Below the pieces are notes generated by a model. That model did not search any database. It was not told the DNA's origin and saw nothing but the letters and a program-made list of their open reading frames with translations. Of a stretch of 12,242 nt of DNA, positions 1 to 8,931 are shown piece by piece. The stretch is taken from positions 57,233 through 69,474 of the forward strand of contig NWUY0300014638.1 in NCBI GenBank assembly GCA_004151065.3, given 5' to 3'. This DNA comes from Larix sibirica. Lineage: Eukaryota; Streptophyta; Pinopsida; Pinales; Pinaceae. The number at the start of each line of letters is the position of its first letter. The stretch's first letter is position 1. A program made the translations under genes and the position numbers.

Positions 1-3000
1 TGTAATCTTGCCATACCTTGATTCTCTAGAATAGAAAGTGTTGGCATATTTCATAGTGAAAATAATCATGATCGATCTAGAAAATTCTAATGAAATTTAG
101 CCTTATCTAAAAAAAATCTTTGGATAAAAACTCTTGTGACCACATTTTTCTTAAAATTAGTGATTGCAGATATCATTGAGTACCTTTTATTCATTGTAGA
201 TTGATTCTATGCAGAAAGCTCCATGATTGAACAAATTTTGCATCTAATCTTATTTCAAACAAGACTCAAAATTGAGTACCCATAATTGATTGCATTAACT
301 TATGATGTTCAAGTGTTTTTTAATTGTAGAACAAACTCCTCCCTTTCCTTGATGAGCATTTAAAAACTGAGAAACAGTTTTTTCCTTCTCTATGTTCAAA
401 CAACACCTATTGGAGTAATCAGAGGTATATTTTCTATAAGTTATCCTCAATTAATGTCTTATTTATGCAACACATACAGTGAAGGCCACTCTTTTTATCC
501 ATCAAAGAGGCTACCATATTTTCCCTGTATCCTTTCTTTGGGATTGAAATGCTTTTTCCTAAGGCCTATTGATAACCAAACTTGACTAAATTTTGTTGGG
601 ATCATCTAGGACGAAGTCTCTATTCTATTTTTTGGCAAAATATTCTTTCCTACCATATATCTATCTAAATTCCTGGCTTATCTGAGAGTATCTTTGATAT
701 ACCACATTGACTAATTTTCTTACCAATTGTTGTTATTATTATTATTATTATTTCTAACAAACTTTTTAGCACGTGAAGTTGATGGCTTAAATGCAACTCC
801 ACTCTTATTAAGTGGCTACATACTCAATGTTGCTAAGGTGGTCTATGGTCTGCAATGGCCTTAGTCACTTTCCTTTTCCCACAAAAGTTCATTACTTATT
901 GTAGTGACATATGTAACAACAGAATGTGGATATAAACCATTCTAGGAGTCATACCATATACACTTTCCTCCCTATGATTTTCTAGGAATTAAATTCTTAT
1001 ATAAATGGATGATTCTTTGAAAAAATTGTCCTACCAAAGTTAGCCTTTTCGGGGCTTCTAAATTGCCTTGCCCTTAATTGTATTTGGATCCACAAAGTAG
1101 TTATTTATTTCCTACACTTAGTATCATAGTAAAATATATTAAAATCAAGAAGATGAATTTGTTTACACTTAGTATATCTTCAGTGAAGAGGTGGAAAATA
1201 TATATATTGAGGATGTAATCCATTATGGTGATGCATCAATTGATCTGAAATCTAATTGCTCAATGTTGGGATGTAAGGGCTTGTTATTCTTAGTATTAGT
1301 TTGGCTTATGGTGAAAATATTGTCATTAGTCTTAATAATCGATGTATATTTAGTTTTAGGAATAAAACTGAAAGATTGGGATGTTCAATACGCGTAGTTG
1401 AGGTAAGACCTTTCATGACCTACGTTGAGTGGTGCTTAAGTAAGACCATAAATCTTGCGATCCTCATTGGCTAGGCATTATTAGGTGGATTCTTTTTTTT
1501 CATCTTATCTCTGTTTTTTATCTTGTCTCTTATGAATAGTGAATATTATACCCTTTTCTATGCATTTGGATGGTTCTCCCTATTAGACTTCTTGTACTTG
1601 CAATGATCGGCTTCTCAACCACTAGATCCAATTCTAGATTAGTGGACCATATACAATATTAAAAATTATACATGATTTATTAATTTTCAAATATGCATAT
1701 TTAAAATGCCATTTATGAATCATTCATCCATTTTTTTGTTTCTTTACTCTGTTACAAATTTTTTCATTGCTCTTTGAGATTTTTCTTTAAGCTTGTAAGT
1801 TCTTAATTGCCAATGCAAGTTTCTCCAGCTCAATTGATGGGTTTAAATTAGTCTTTATGGTGCCTTTTCTCTTCCGACCTTGTTGTTATGCACCCAGTAT
1901 TTGAAATGCAGTTCTAGGTCCATGATTTTGCTTGAATATATTATTTGTTCTCACTTTTACTTGGCATGAAATTTTATCCCTTTGCATAGATTTATAGATC
2001 TATTGTGCCAAGTGAAGCTTTTGTATATTAGGGAACATGGTAGTGCTTATGTATGGCTCCATTCCAGCTTCAATCTTCATGAGTAAAACTTTCACCAAAG
2101 GTAGTGAGATCAATTTACTATTGTTATGATTTGGATGAAGGGAAGTTTGATATTTCTGACCTGCATTTTTGGTTGTTTTGATAGTGTGCAGTGAAGATTG
2201 AACAAGATGTAAGAATCCTATTTTGTATTACATTCCATTCAATTTTCTAAATTTGATTTTAAATATCTGAAGGATTGGTCTTTTGTATACCCACTAAAAT
2301 TTTGGCATCTTATTTTGTCAGAGGACTTGACTGGTGATACATCATATTTTTTTGCTTAGTATTATTTGATGGTTTTGTATAAATTTATGCTTCGATGTAT
2401 AAGGTTCTGAAAAGTAATGGGAATGTACTGACTATAGGTGTGTTGAAGGTGGAGGATTAAGAGTATTATATTTTATTTTCAATTTTCAATTGGAATGTCC
2501 TTGATCCTCATTGGGCTGCATGAGATTGCCTATTTTATGGCAATTCTTATCCCTTGATTGAGTTCGAAACTTTTGTGAAAATTGTGTTTTGGACAACATG
2601 AAGGAATCAATCCCAAATGGATTCAATGAATGAATTGAGTGGGTTTGAGGTCAAAATGGAATTATCACTTGCAGCTTGATTTTTATATTTTAATACTCCT
2701 GCATGGGTTTACTACTATGATGTTTTTTGCAGATTGGTTGGAATCCAAGGATATCTATTTATTTTTGAAAATATTAAATAGACATTTTGTTTATTTATTT
2801 TGTCCTATTTTCTTAGCAAAAGCCCAATAGTCATAAGCATATGCTTGAAGACTTGAAATTTTGAACACATGGGTACTTAGCCATCATGATTTTGCTAATT
2901 CCAACATGTTGCATGTGCTCTAGGGCCTAAATTCATACTTGTAGTGAACATTGAAAACTCAAAAACCCATTCATACTTGTCACCAGGACCTTGAATTCAC

Positions 3001-3384
3001 CATGAGCACTAAAACAAATGGCACTATCCTTGCACTGTAGGGCCTTGGACTATATTACAACCATTGAAGTATTTGTTTTACAAAATATGTCAGTTTAGCA
3101 AAGAATTTTGAATTGTAAGCACCCACAAATTTGCAAATATATGTATAGATATTTCAAATTTCAGTAGTATGCTTATTTTTTTATGTTGAACAGTTTTATT
3201 TTTAATAACTTGGGGGACATGCCTTGTTGAGTGTTTTTTGTAATTTCTAAAGCCTAAATGGGATTTGGATTTTTCATAAATATGTATCAGTGGAACTTGA
3301 ACTTGCCATTAGAACCTTAAGCCTCATAGATTGAAACTTCGAACCCCCATTGTTTGAATATCATTTCTCAAATGTCCAACGTTT
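1..3384. other. Non-coding stretch, T-rich on plus strand
   Basis: I see no supported gene here. The only open frames (68 codons at 1191-1397, 63 codons at 2639-2830) are rich in L, I, V and F, as expected from translating T-rich DNA, and match no family I know. By eye, many lines carry about twice as many T as A on the plus strand (for example around 1921-1980 and 2341-2400). That is typical of plant introns read in the sense direction, so this could be part of a long intron of a plus-strand gene, but no exon could be identified. Apart from a TTA microsatellite I see no organised repeat. Confidence 0.6.
733..752. repeat. (TTA)n microsatellite
   Basis: Six uninterrupted TTA units followed by TT, preceded by a TTGTTG stretch. 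This is a simple sequence repeat with no visible role, and its length may vary between individuals. Confidence 0.9.
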
Positions 3385-3693
3385 TTAAAGTAATTTTTTT
3401 TTAATTTTTGCAACGACAGCAGCGAGGTGCTCTACAACCCAGTATGGGGGAGATGTTGTAANTTCATTCGAGTTTAGAATTTTTATCAGGATTTCAGAGT
3501 CTCCGAAAATTTGTATTTCTTTGTAGCCATTATGCCGTGCTATTTGACCATCTTTTAGCAACCCGAGAATTTCTGCTTGGTCATTGGTTCTCTGTCCTAG
3601 TCCCCAGCTGAAGCTATCTTTTCTTGTGCCTTCCGGGGAATATATTACTCCTCCAGCTCCAGCAGTCCCGGGATTTCCTTTAGAAGAGCCATA
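3385..3693 (-). pseudogene. RNase H domain relic of the same LINE
   Basis: This domain would remove the RNA strand of the RNA-DNA hybrid during retrotransposition. The minus-strand frame reads GSSKGNPGTAGAGGVIY, then SFSWGL, NDQAE and FGDSE, which are the successive blocks of plant RVT_3-type RNase H. Of the catalytic acidic residues, the Glu in NDQAE and the Asp in GDSE remain. The first Asp, expected just before GSS, is missing: at that point an A8 run at 3693-3700 coincides with a frame change, so a small deletion probably removed it. The last block, with its catalytic Asp and the L-A-N motif, is absent and the frame ends at a stop after a lysine-rich run. An ambiguous base sits at 3462. 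Confidence 0.85.
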
Positions 3694-3694
3694 A

Positions 3695-3945
3695 AAAAAA
3701 TGGAAGCTTTACCCTCCTTCCTCCACCATTCCTGAAAAAATGCCTCAGTATTTCGAAGTTTCTAGCCTGGTATGTCAATGGGTCTCATCATGACCGTATT
3801 TCTATATCTGAAAGTATAAGTTCCCATCCATTTATTTTCTTCAGGGAGAAGAATGTTATCTTTCTTGAAGGACTGTTGTGCCACAGTTTCTAGGAGAAGG
3901 GATTTAGCTTTGGTAGCAACCTTCGAGGGGAGACACAGAGTGCTG
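3695..3945 (-). pseudogene. Linker between zf-RVT and RNase H of the LINE (frame-shifted)
   Basis: After about 3945 the zf-RVT frame decays, and a second minus-strand frame continues the protein with hydrophilic sequence including LLETVAQQSFKKDN and a Trp-rich EWWRKEGKASIFF just before the RNase H. One TAG interrupts it at 3762-3764. Its position between the two domains and its tail running into the RNase H start are the only reasons to assign it to the LINE; the linker itself is poorly conserved in this family. Confidence 0.6.
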
Positions 3946-4132
3946 TTAAAATCCTGTCATTCCTAGCCAACCAAACTTTCCAGCAAACGTACTTTGGGAT
4001 GGCCTGCCAAATTCGGGCCCATACAGAGTTGTTGAGGATCACATGAGGATATCTCTCCTTCCATGAAGAATATAGAGCAACCAGAGAGACTTGAGACGGC
4101 GTTGTTGCACTAAGGCCCTAAAGGCATTGATT

Positions 4133-4360
4133 CTAGACATCTTGGGCGTACGGGCAATCCACGAACAAATGATCCATAGTTTCATTAGCATTACAGCATA
4201 GAGCACAACGATGAGGACCAAGAATACCTTTTTTTATCAAGTTATCACCAGTCAGGATTTTCGTGTGCATTAAAGTCCAAAAAAAGAAATTGACTTTGGG
4301 TAAGCCGAGAGGGTCCCAAACCTGTTTCCAAAATGAAGGAGAAAGAGGGGACCATAGTGA
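4133..4360 (-). pseudogene. zf-RVT domain relic of LINE polyprotein
   Basis: This zinc-binding domain lies just after the reverse transcriptase in plant LINEs and probably binds nucleic acid. The frame shows the family hallmark FWKQVWDPLGLPKVNFFFW, then a Cys-x2-Cys pair in CALCC, an ETMDHLF segment and a final Cys in VDCPYA, giving a C-C-H-C pattern. It belongs to a 93-codon open frame beginning at 4414, but the first 15-20 residues of that frame do not resemble the family, so I place the LINE edge near 4360. The frame stops at a TAG right after the domain. Reading through that TAG and the one 15 bases on gives a plausible continuation for about 75 codons, so both look like nonsense mutations in a once longer protein. 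Confidence 0.85.
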
Positions 4361-5255
4361 GCTTAAACTTGTGTATAATGAAATATCTATATACAAAATA
4401 GTCTTATACATCAATTTGACATCTTACTTAGTTGTGATCTTATTCTTTCGTCCCAAGGCAAGGATATACTTTTCTATAGAAGGTCAAACTACATTGACTT
4501 CAATTAGTTGGTTTTTTGAAACAAATTTTTGACTTCATGAACTTAACATTCTACTCCACACATTTTCAAAGTTGTATACTTTTGGAAATTATTCTCTTGT
4601 GGTTTCATACTTGGCTCCTTGCTTTTATTTGTATGCGAGTCCTTTTATATTGTTGTTTTTCTGCATGTATCAGAGGATATGGAATACTAACATTGAACAG
4701 ACAAGGTGAGAAGACATACTTGGTGAAGGCATTCCCTGTCACACTCAGGGACACTGCACATGATTGTTATAGACTCTAGAGTTCCTTGCAGATTATATTC
4801 TTGATTGATGAACTCTAAGAAATGAATTTGGAAAAGAAATCAAGTTTTTATGGAATGATAGTGACATTGTAGATAAGATATGCAGACAGATAAGTAGCAA
4901 ATACATGGGACAGTGTCTTGCTACTATCTAAACAAAATTCAATACCTATTTGACGATATTTTTGTTGTTTTACTAGTCAGATTTAGCATATTATCTCGAA
5001 AAGAATTTTAATATTGAAAGAAACTGGTTTCAGTTCACTATACTATATACATTTGCTCTCTTGATCCTATAGAGCATCATTAGAAGTTCAATATCAAGTA
5101 GATCTTAGTGCATTCCATCATAAAAGTGAGGCATAAGGCTCTTGGATGAAACTATAATTTTCAAATTTAATTATGGCACAACTTTATCAAGCACATTGCA
5201 TACATTCTCAAAGCAAACACATTCTCAAAAAATCGAGCACTATTTAAAGCACACA
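4361..5255. other. Non-coding stretch without recognisable gene
   Basis: It holds chance ORFs, including 4263-4532 and 4516-4779 on the plus strand, the first of which is largely antisense to the LINE zf-RVT. At 4660-4710 there is a pyrimidine-rich run ending in ATCAG, then about 32 bases, then AAG followed by GTGAGA. This has the form of a short exon with splice sites, but nothing supports it further. Confidence 0.5.
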
Positions 5256-5261
5256 ATAAAA

Positions 5262-5320
5262 GTCCTCAATCTATGAAGATTGAATTTTAAGATGCTAACC
5301 ATTGAGCTAGTCCAAACTAT
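5262..5320 (-). repeat. Possible tRNA-derived SINE head (A box near 5300)
   Basis: On the minus strand the segment reads GGACTAGCTCAATGGTTAGCATC. Its TAGCTCAATGG (5299-5309) fits the pol III A box of tRNA genes closely. A degenerate B-box candidate, AGATTGAGGAC, lies 37 bases downstream at 5262-5272 but matches the consensus poorly. It does not fold into a tRNA by eye. It could be an old SINE whose body extends leftwards toward about 5100, or a chance A box. Confidence 0.35.
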
Positions 5321-5456
5321 AACTATTTCACTATATTAAATATAATTATTTATTAATTTTTTTCATTTAAATTAATTATTTATTATTTTTCACAAATTCC
5401 AAAATCAAAATTTTAACTTACTTTTGGTAAAATTGACTATTTTAAAAGATTGATCC

Positions 5457-5573
5457 TAAAATATGTGAGTAGCATGTACTTCTTTTAATTAATATTAAAA
5501 TATGTGAGTAGCATGTACTTCTTTTCATTAATATTAAAATATGTGAGTAACATGTACTTCTTTTAATTATATT
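5457..5573. repeat. Three tandem copies of a 39-bp unit
   Basis: Units start at 5457, 5496 and 5535, each opening TAAAATATGTGAGTA and carrying CATGTACTTCTTTT. Copies 1 and 2 differ at one base. Copy 3 has one internal change and drifts in its last few bases. The near-identity suggests recent expansion or continuing homogenisation. Confidence 0.95.
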
Positions 5574-5955
5574 ATTTTTTTCAAATTATACTTTTCAATA
5601 TGTTATGCATGATTCATGGATGTCTCACTTTAATGAGGAATTATTATTTGTTTTATTTAAAATTGGATTAAATAGAAGTTGTGATTACATGTTGTATTAT
5701 TAAGAAATAATTAGATATATACATTAAACATAATTATTAATTTGGCGTGGCTTTTTATTCAAACAATTATTTTTAAATAATTAATTTCAATTAAATTGTT
5801 TTATATTTAAATTAAAAATAATTAAATTAATCTTTTATTTTAATAGGTCAAGCATGATTCAAAAATATTTAAGAAAGTTATATATGTTTTATTTAATATT
5901 GAGTTAAATAAAAATTGCTACTATATTTTGCATTATCAAGAAATCATTGGATGTA

Positions 5956-6134
5956 TAAGTTAAACATGGTTTATTATTATTACTTTTAATGGGTAATCAC
6001 TTTTTCATTCAAACAAACTTCTAACTTCGTTTCTAATTAAACTTCTAAGTTAAACATGGTTTATTATTATTATTTTTAAGTTAGAAGTTATTATTTTAAT
6101 GGGTATATAACTTCTAACTTCATTTCTAATTAAA
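5956..6134. repeat. Two-copy duplication, about 90 bp, nested
   Basis: A 34-bp segment starting TAAGTTAAACATGG at 5956-5989 recurs at 6046-6079 with one difference. A 26-bp segment starting AACTTCTAACTTC at 6016-6041 recurs at 6109-6134 with one difference. The spacing of the two pairs is 90 and 93 bp, so this is one tandem duplication with small internal indels. Confidence 0.85.
6078..6120. repeat. Perfect 13-bp inverted repeat
   Basis: AAGTTAGAAGTTA at 6078-6090 is the exact reverse complement of TAACTTCTAACTT at 6108-6120, with a 17-base spacer. It arose within the duplicated segment above. It could form a small cruciform; no transposon ends are evident. Confidence 0.85.
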
Positions 6135-6254
6135 TTGTTTTATGTTTAAATATAAGAATTGAAGTTTACACTCAAGACAAATGTATTGTCTTAATTGAAA
6201 TTTATACTGAAGACAAATTTATTAAAAATAGTTTTTTTAATAAATATAACAATG

Positions 6255-6375
6255 TTTTTTAAATAAATATATTAATAAAGATATATAGTTTTGAAATGAG
6301 TAAATAAATATTAAAAATATTTTTTAAATAAATATATTAATAAAGATATATAGTTTTAAAATGAGTAAATAAGTA
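6255..6375. repeat. Two tandem copies of a 65-bp unit
   Basis: The segment from 6255 (TTTTTTAAATAAATATATTA) repeats from 6320. Over the first 56 bases the copies differ at two positions, and then they diverge. This is a recent local duplication. Confidence 0.9.
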
Positions 6376-6976
6376 TTTAATCTTACTATGTAGGTTTATA
6401 AGGAAAAACAAATGAAAGCTGGTAAATACAAGGAAAGATTTAAGCCCGAGTGTGTAGTGTAATTAATATATCAACCATTTACATTTTAAATTAAATGTTA
6501 ATATTTATTATTGTTGTATTTTTTTTAATTTTAGTGTAATTTTCATAACATAATTATATATCTATATATATAATCCACATATTATGACTATTAACTAAAA
6601 TAAATTTTGATATATGATAAAGCATAATGACAAAGGATTTTTTTATATATTTTTATACAATAATTAAATAATTAATTATTCATTAATAATTCATACATTT
6701 GTTGAAAGTAAGTTTGTTTGTGTTTTTTTATATTTGATATATTTGAAATAGAAATCAAAATATGCATACCATGTTCAATATGGACTGAAAACCTAGCAAG
6801 TGTGGTATGCATTGCTTACTTCCAAGATTCATAACATAGAAAACAACATATTGCAGTTGTTCTATAGTGTCATGGACATATTTAGTCATTGTGAGGAACA
6901 AATGCAATCTATAATAAATTCATATTTTATTAATTAAGTAATATTAGTTACTTTATTAATAATAATTTTTACAAGG

Positions 6977-7381
6977 GGTGGCAGGTATGGGGGTGGGATC
7001 GTCTATGACCTCGAAGGACAAGAAGAACAAAGTTTTGCTTGGGGACTCGATAAGGAAACTAACAACAAGGCATAAGCCCTTTCCCTCTACCTCGGTTTGC
7101 GACTTTTAAAAGACCAAGGAATCAAAATTGGAAAGGTTATGAGAGACTCTTCGATGATTATCCAGTCTCTACAATTAGGAGTTAAGGGGTACTCTTCACC
7201 TCTTGGAAATTTTTTGAGAAGAGTGAGCTATTTAACCCCAACATTTGATAACATCTCTTACCATCATGTTTTGAGAAGTAATAACGTTAGAGTGGATAGG
7301 TTAGCAAATAAGGGGTCTACCCTTATTCAAGGAGACCTCGAGCTCAACAAAGGGGGCCTCATCTCACTTCATTTTCCATGA
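6977..7381 (+). pseudogene. Second RNase H (RVT_3-type) relic, plus strand
   Basis: The frame reads GGRYGGGIVYDLEG, SFAWGL, ETNNKA, stop, ALSLYLGLRLL, VMRDSSMIIQSL, then SYHHVLRSNNVRVDRLAN, matching the later blocks of plant retroelement RNase H. A TAA at 7076-7078 sits exactly where the catalytic Glu of the NNxAE motif belongs (GAA to TAA is one change). The Asp after MR and the final Asp in VDRLAN are kept. The first block with the first catalytic Asp is missing because homology starts abruptly at the edge of the AT-rich block. The protein ends at the TGA at 7379-7381, a normal distance beyond the domain. Opposite strand and different lesions show it is a different insertion from the 3385-4360 LINE. 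Confidence 0.8.
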
Positions 7382-8103
7382 CGATAACGCACAAGGAACA
7401 CGTCTTGCTGGTAGTATGGGGGTATAGAACAGTCGACAAGATCTTAATGACGATGATGGGAATTGAAACGTCTCGCAAAAGGGGGCATATGATATCTTGG
7501 ATAGAGTTGACATTCAAGCATCAAAGAATTCATCGAAGGATTCACTTGCAATGAAGATGGGAAGAGGGGTTTTATGGAATGTCCTATTCGACTTCAACCT
7601 TGTCCATGAGCACCTACCAGCATTGGTGGGCATCGAAAGACAAGATTTTATAAAGTTGGAAGGAGAAGGGGGAAGTGGGAGTTGTTGGCTCACAACTTTC
7701 TCGGCTTCAAATAACATACAATCTTGGGAAAGAAGGGGACATGGCCTGCAACCATTGTTTGTATTGTGATATTTCGAAATTGAGGCGTGAGGTGAGAGCT
7801 CTGTGAGAGGAAGTTGTCGGACTATAGAGGGTGGTTTCTAACATTTATGGGAACCAACATGATCTGTTTCTAGAAATACAACAGACGATGGAGGAGATGA
7901 AAGGTACGATTGATGAGCATGGTGGTAAAATGGTGCATATGGAAGAGGACTTGAACGCCCACCTCCAGACCCTCGATGTAGACTCGACTCCAAGTCACTT
8001 GACCATGGCATCCTCTGGGCTCGTTGGAAGCAATCCGGTGCAACCAATAGACTCTAATATGGACGAGAACAATGACAATCAACATAGATCTGGCCATAAC
8101 TAG
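7378..8103 (+). pseudogene. Unrecognised decayed frame with Cys cluster and coiled coil
   Basis: One plus-strand frame runs from an ATG at 7378 (overlapping the RNase H stop) to a TAG at 8101-8103 with four internal stops (7552, 7654, 7804, 7825). The last part is the most convincing. From 7741 it reads MACNHCLYCDISKL, with Cys at residues 3, 6 and 9. A heptad series L, V, L, V, L, V at alternating 4 and 3 spacing then continues in phase straight across the TGA and TAG, followed by the open 90 codons 7831-8103 with more heptads and a polar tail ending in Asp, Asn and Gln. Heptads kept across stops point to nonsense mutations in a once real protein. I do not recognise the family. An overlapping 90-codon frame at 7497-7769 competes for the upstream part, so only 7741-8103 is reasonably supported. 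Confidence 0.4.
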
Positions 8104-8720
8104 TAGGGTTTTAAATAAATTTCCAAAGTTATATTATGTTTTTCAGTTGCATATATATTTTAGGTGCGTTTAAAATAATTTTCAGAACTAGAAGGATCAA
8201 TCATTTTTTGAAAAATGTAAGACGAAGTGATAATGACAAAACCACTGTTATTTAGCTAAATTGTAAAATATTAATGTAGATTTTTTTGTTATTTAGCTCT
8301 CATCCTCAACCCTTTTAATATAAGCCAGCTACGCATTACTGTGAAAACAAAAAAATACTAATAATAATTTTACACATTAAAATACGATTATTAAAGCCAA
8401 CATGATGTGCTTGTGGTCTTAATAAAACAATGCTTTGATATCAAGTATTTCCATTGATGCTCTAATGTAGATTTTACATGAGTTCTCTTGAATAGCTTTT
8501 ACGTTGGTACTATCCTTACATGGGTTTTGTATAAATGCTTTAGAGTATTTATCGCCTCAATGCTTTACAATGGATTATATAATGATGCTCTAACATGGCA
8601 TATAAGCATATATGCTTCAATGCATCAAATACATACAAATGCTCTAACCTGTTTTAACAGCATTGGAAATTTAATATAAGGGGATGGATGCATTGGTTCT
8701 ATAACGTGGAATACACATCG
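8104..8720. other. Non-coding stretch with recurrent ATGCTYTAA-like words
   Basis: No gene is supported. Between about 8430 and 8650 words such as AATGCTTT, GATGCTCTAA and AATGCTCTAA recur at irregular spacing, possibly the remains of a minisatellite. AATAAA occurs at 8114-8119 just after the end of the coiled-coil relic, but this hexamer is common in AT-rich DNA. Confidence 0.4.
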
Positions 8721-8931
8721 ATAAATTAAAACATGCACTTCAACAATGACATGGGAGAATATGGTCTAATAATTGGAAGAGTGTTAGACATCTGGTTGGT
8801 GTCATGGTAATACAACAGTACATGTTCTGGAGGTATATTTGAACTTGGCTGGGGAGGATCACAACCTAACCTCCCAACCATCCAATCTACACTCACTTGA
8901 CAACTGCACTTCCACTTCATGTAAATATGGG

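Larger units (their letters stand above)
3385..4360 (-). mobile_element. LINE (non-LTR retrotransposon) 3' fragment, decayed
   Basis: Read on the minus strand, this segment carries the carboxyl-terminal part of a plant LINE polyprotein in the expected order: zf-RVT, a linker of about 170 residues, then RNase H. The coding line uses three frames. Frame A runs from about 4360 to about 3945 with in-frame TAG codons at 4133-4135 and 4118-4120. Frame B runs from about 3945 to 3700 with one TAG at 3762-3764. Frame C runs from about 3693 to the stop at 3385-3387. No endonuclease or reverse-transcriptase core is visible upstream. The usual RNase H carboxyl end and a 3' poly(A) tail are missing, so the fragment is truncated on both sides and is dead. 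The outer limits are approximate. Confidence 0.85.
5600..6150. repeat. Degenerate direct duplication of about 240 bp
   Basis: The succession GCATGATTCA, GTTTTATTTAA, a G-T-TTAAATA segment, AT-AAGAAAT-ATT, TTAAACAT and CATTCAAACAA, which starts near 5609, reappears in the same order from about 5852. AATTAAATTGTTTTAT closes both units. The copies are clearly diverged and limits are approximate. The second copy is enlarged by the internal duplication at 5956-6134. Confidence 0.6.
5330..6970. other. Extremely AT-rich block of tandem duplications
   Basis: Almost entirely A and T, with no open frame of note. It contains at least four layers of local tandem duplication, listed separately. No transposon ends or target-site duplications were found. 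It ends abruptly near 6975, where base composition changes. Confidence 0.75.

Noticed and set aside
1191-1397. 68-codon plus-strand ORF
   Set aside because: Hydrophobic L, I and V run from T-rich DNA, no motif, no homology I recognise; consistent with chance.
2639-2830. 63-codon plus-strand ORF, with a TTTTTTGCAG acceptor-like site inside
   Set aside because: Composition is that of translated T-rich spacer; the acceptor-like site has no partner donor or coding segment I can support.
3300-3350. GGTTCGAAGTTTC on the minus strand as a pol III B box
   Set aside because: It departs from the B-box consensus at its end, and no A box is found at the right distance upstream.
4039-4221. 60-codon minus-strand ORF
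   Set aside because: It lies in the wrong frame over the LINE zf-RVT and linker; the correct frame shows the family motif and this one does not.
4263-4532. 89-codon plus-strand ORF
   Set aside because: Its first part is antisense to the zf-RVT domain and the rest is AT-rich spacer.
6540-6580. TATATATCTATATATATA as a promoter TATA element
   Set aside because: It lies in a block that is almost all A and T, with no gene downstream at promoter distance.
5330-6970. CRISPR-like array or centromeric satellite in the repeat block
   Set aside because: The repeats are head-to-tail without unique spacers, only two or three copies each, with different unit lengths.
7514-7717. 67-codon minus-strand ORF
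   Set aside because: Shadow of the less AT-rich island; no motif, and the plus strand has better coding evidence.
7497-7769. 90-codon plus-strand ORF as a gene
   Set aside because: Open but unrecognised; it competes with another frame that joins in phase to the heptad-bearing segment. Left as ambiguous rather than called.
7838-8097. Two overlapping minus-strand ORFs (69 and 75 codons)
   Set aside because: Antisense to the coiled-coil frame, no recognisable content.
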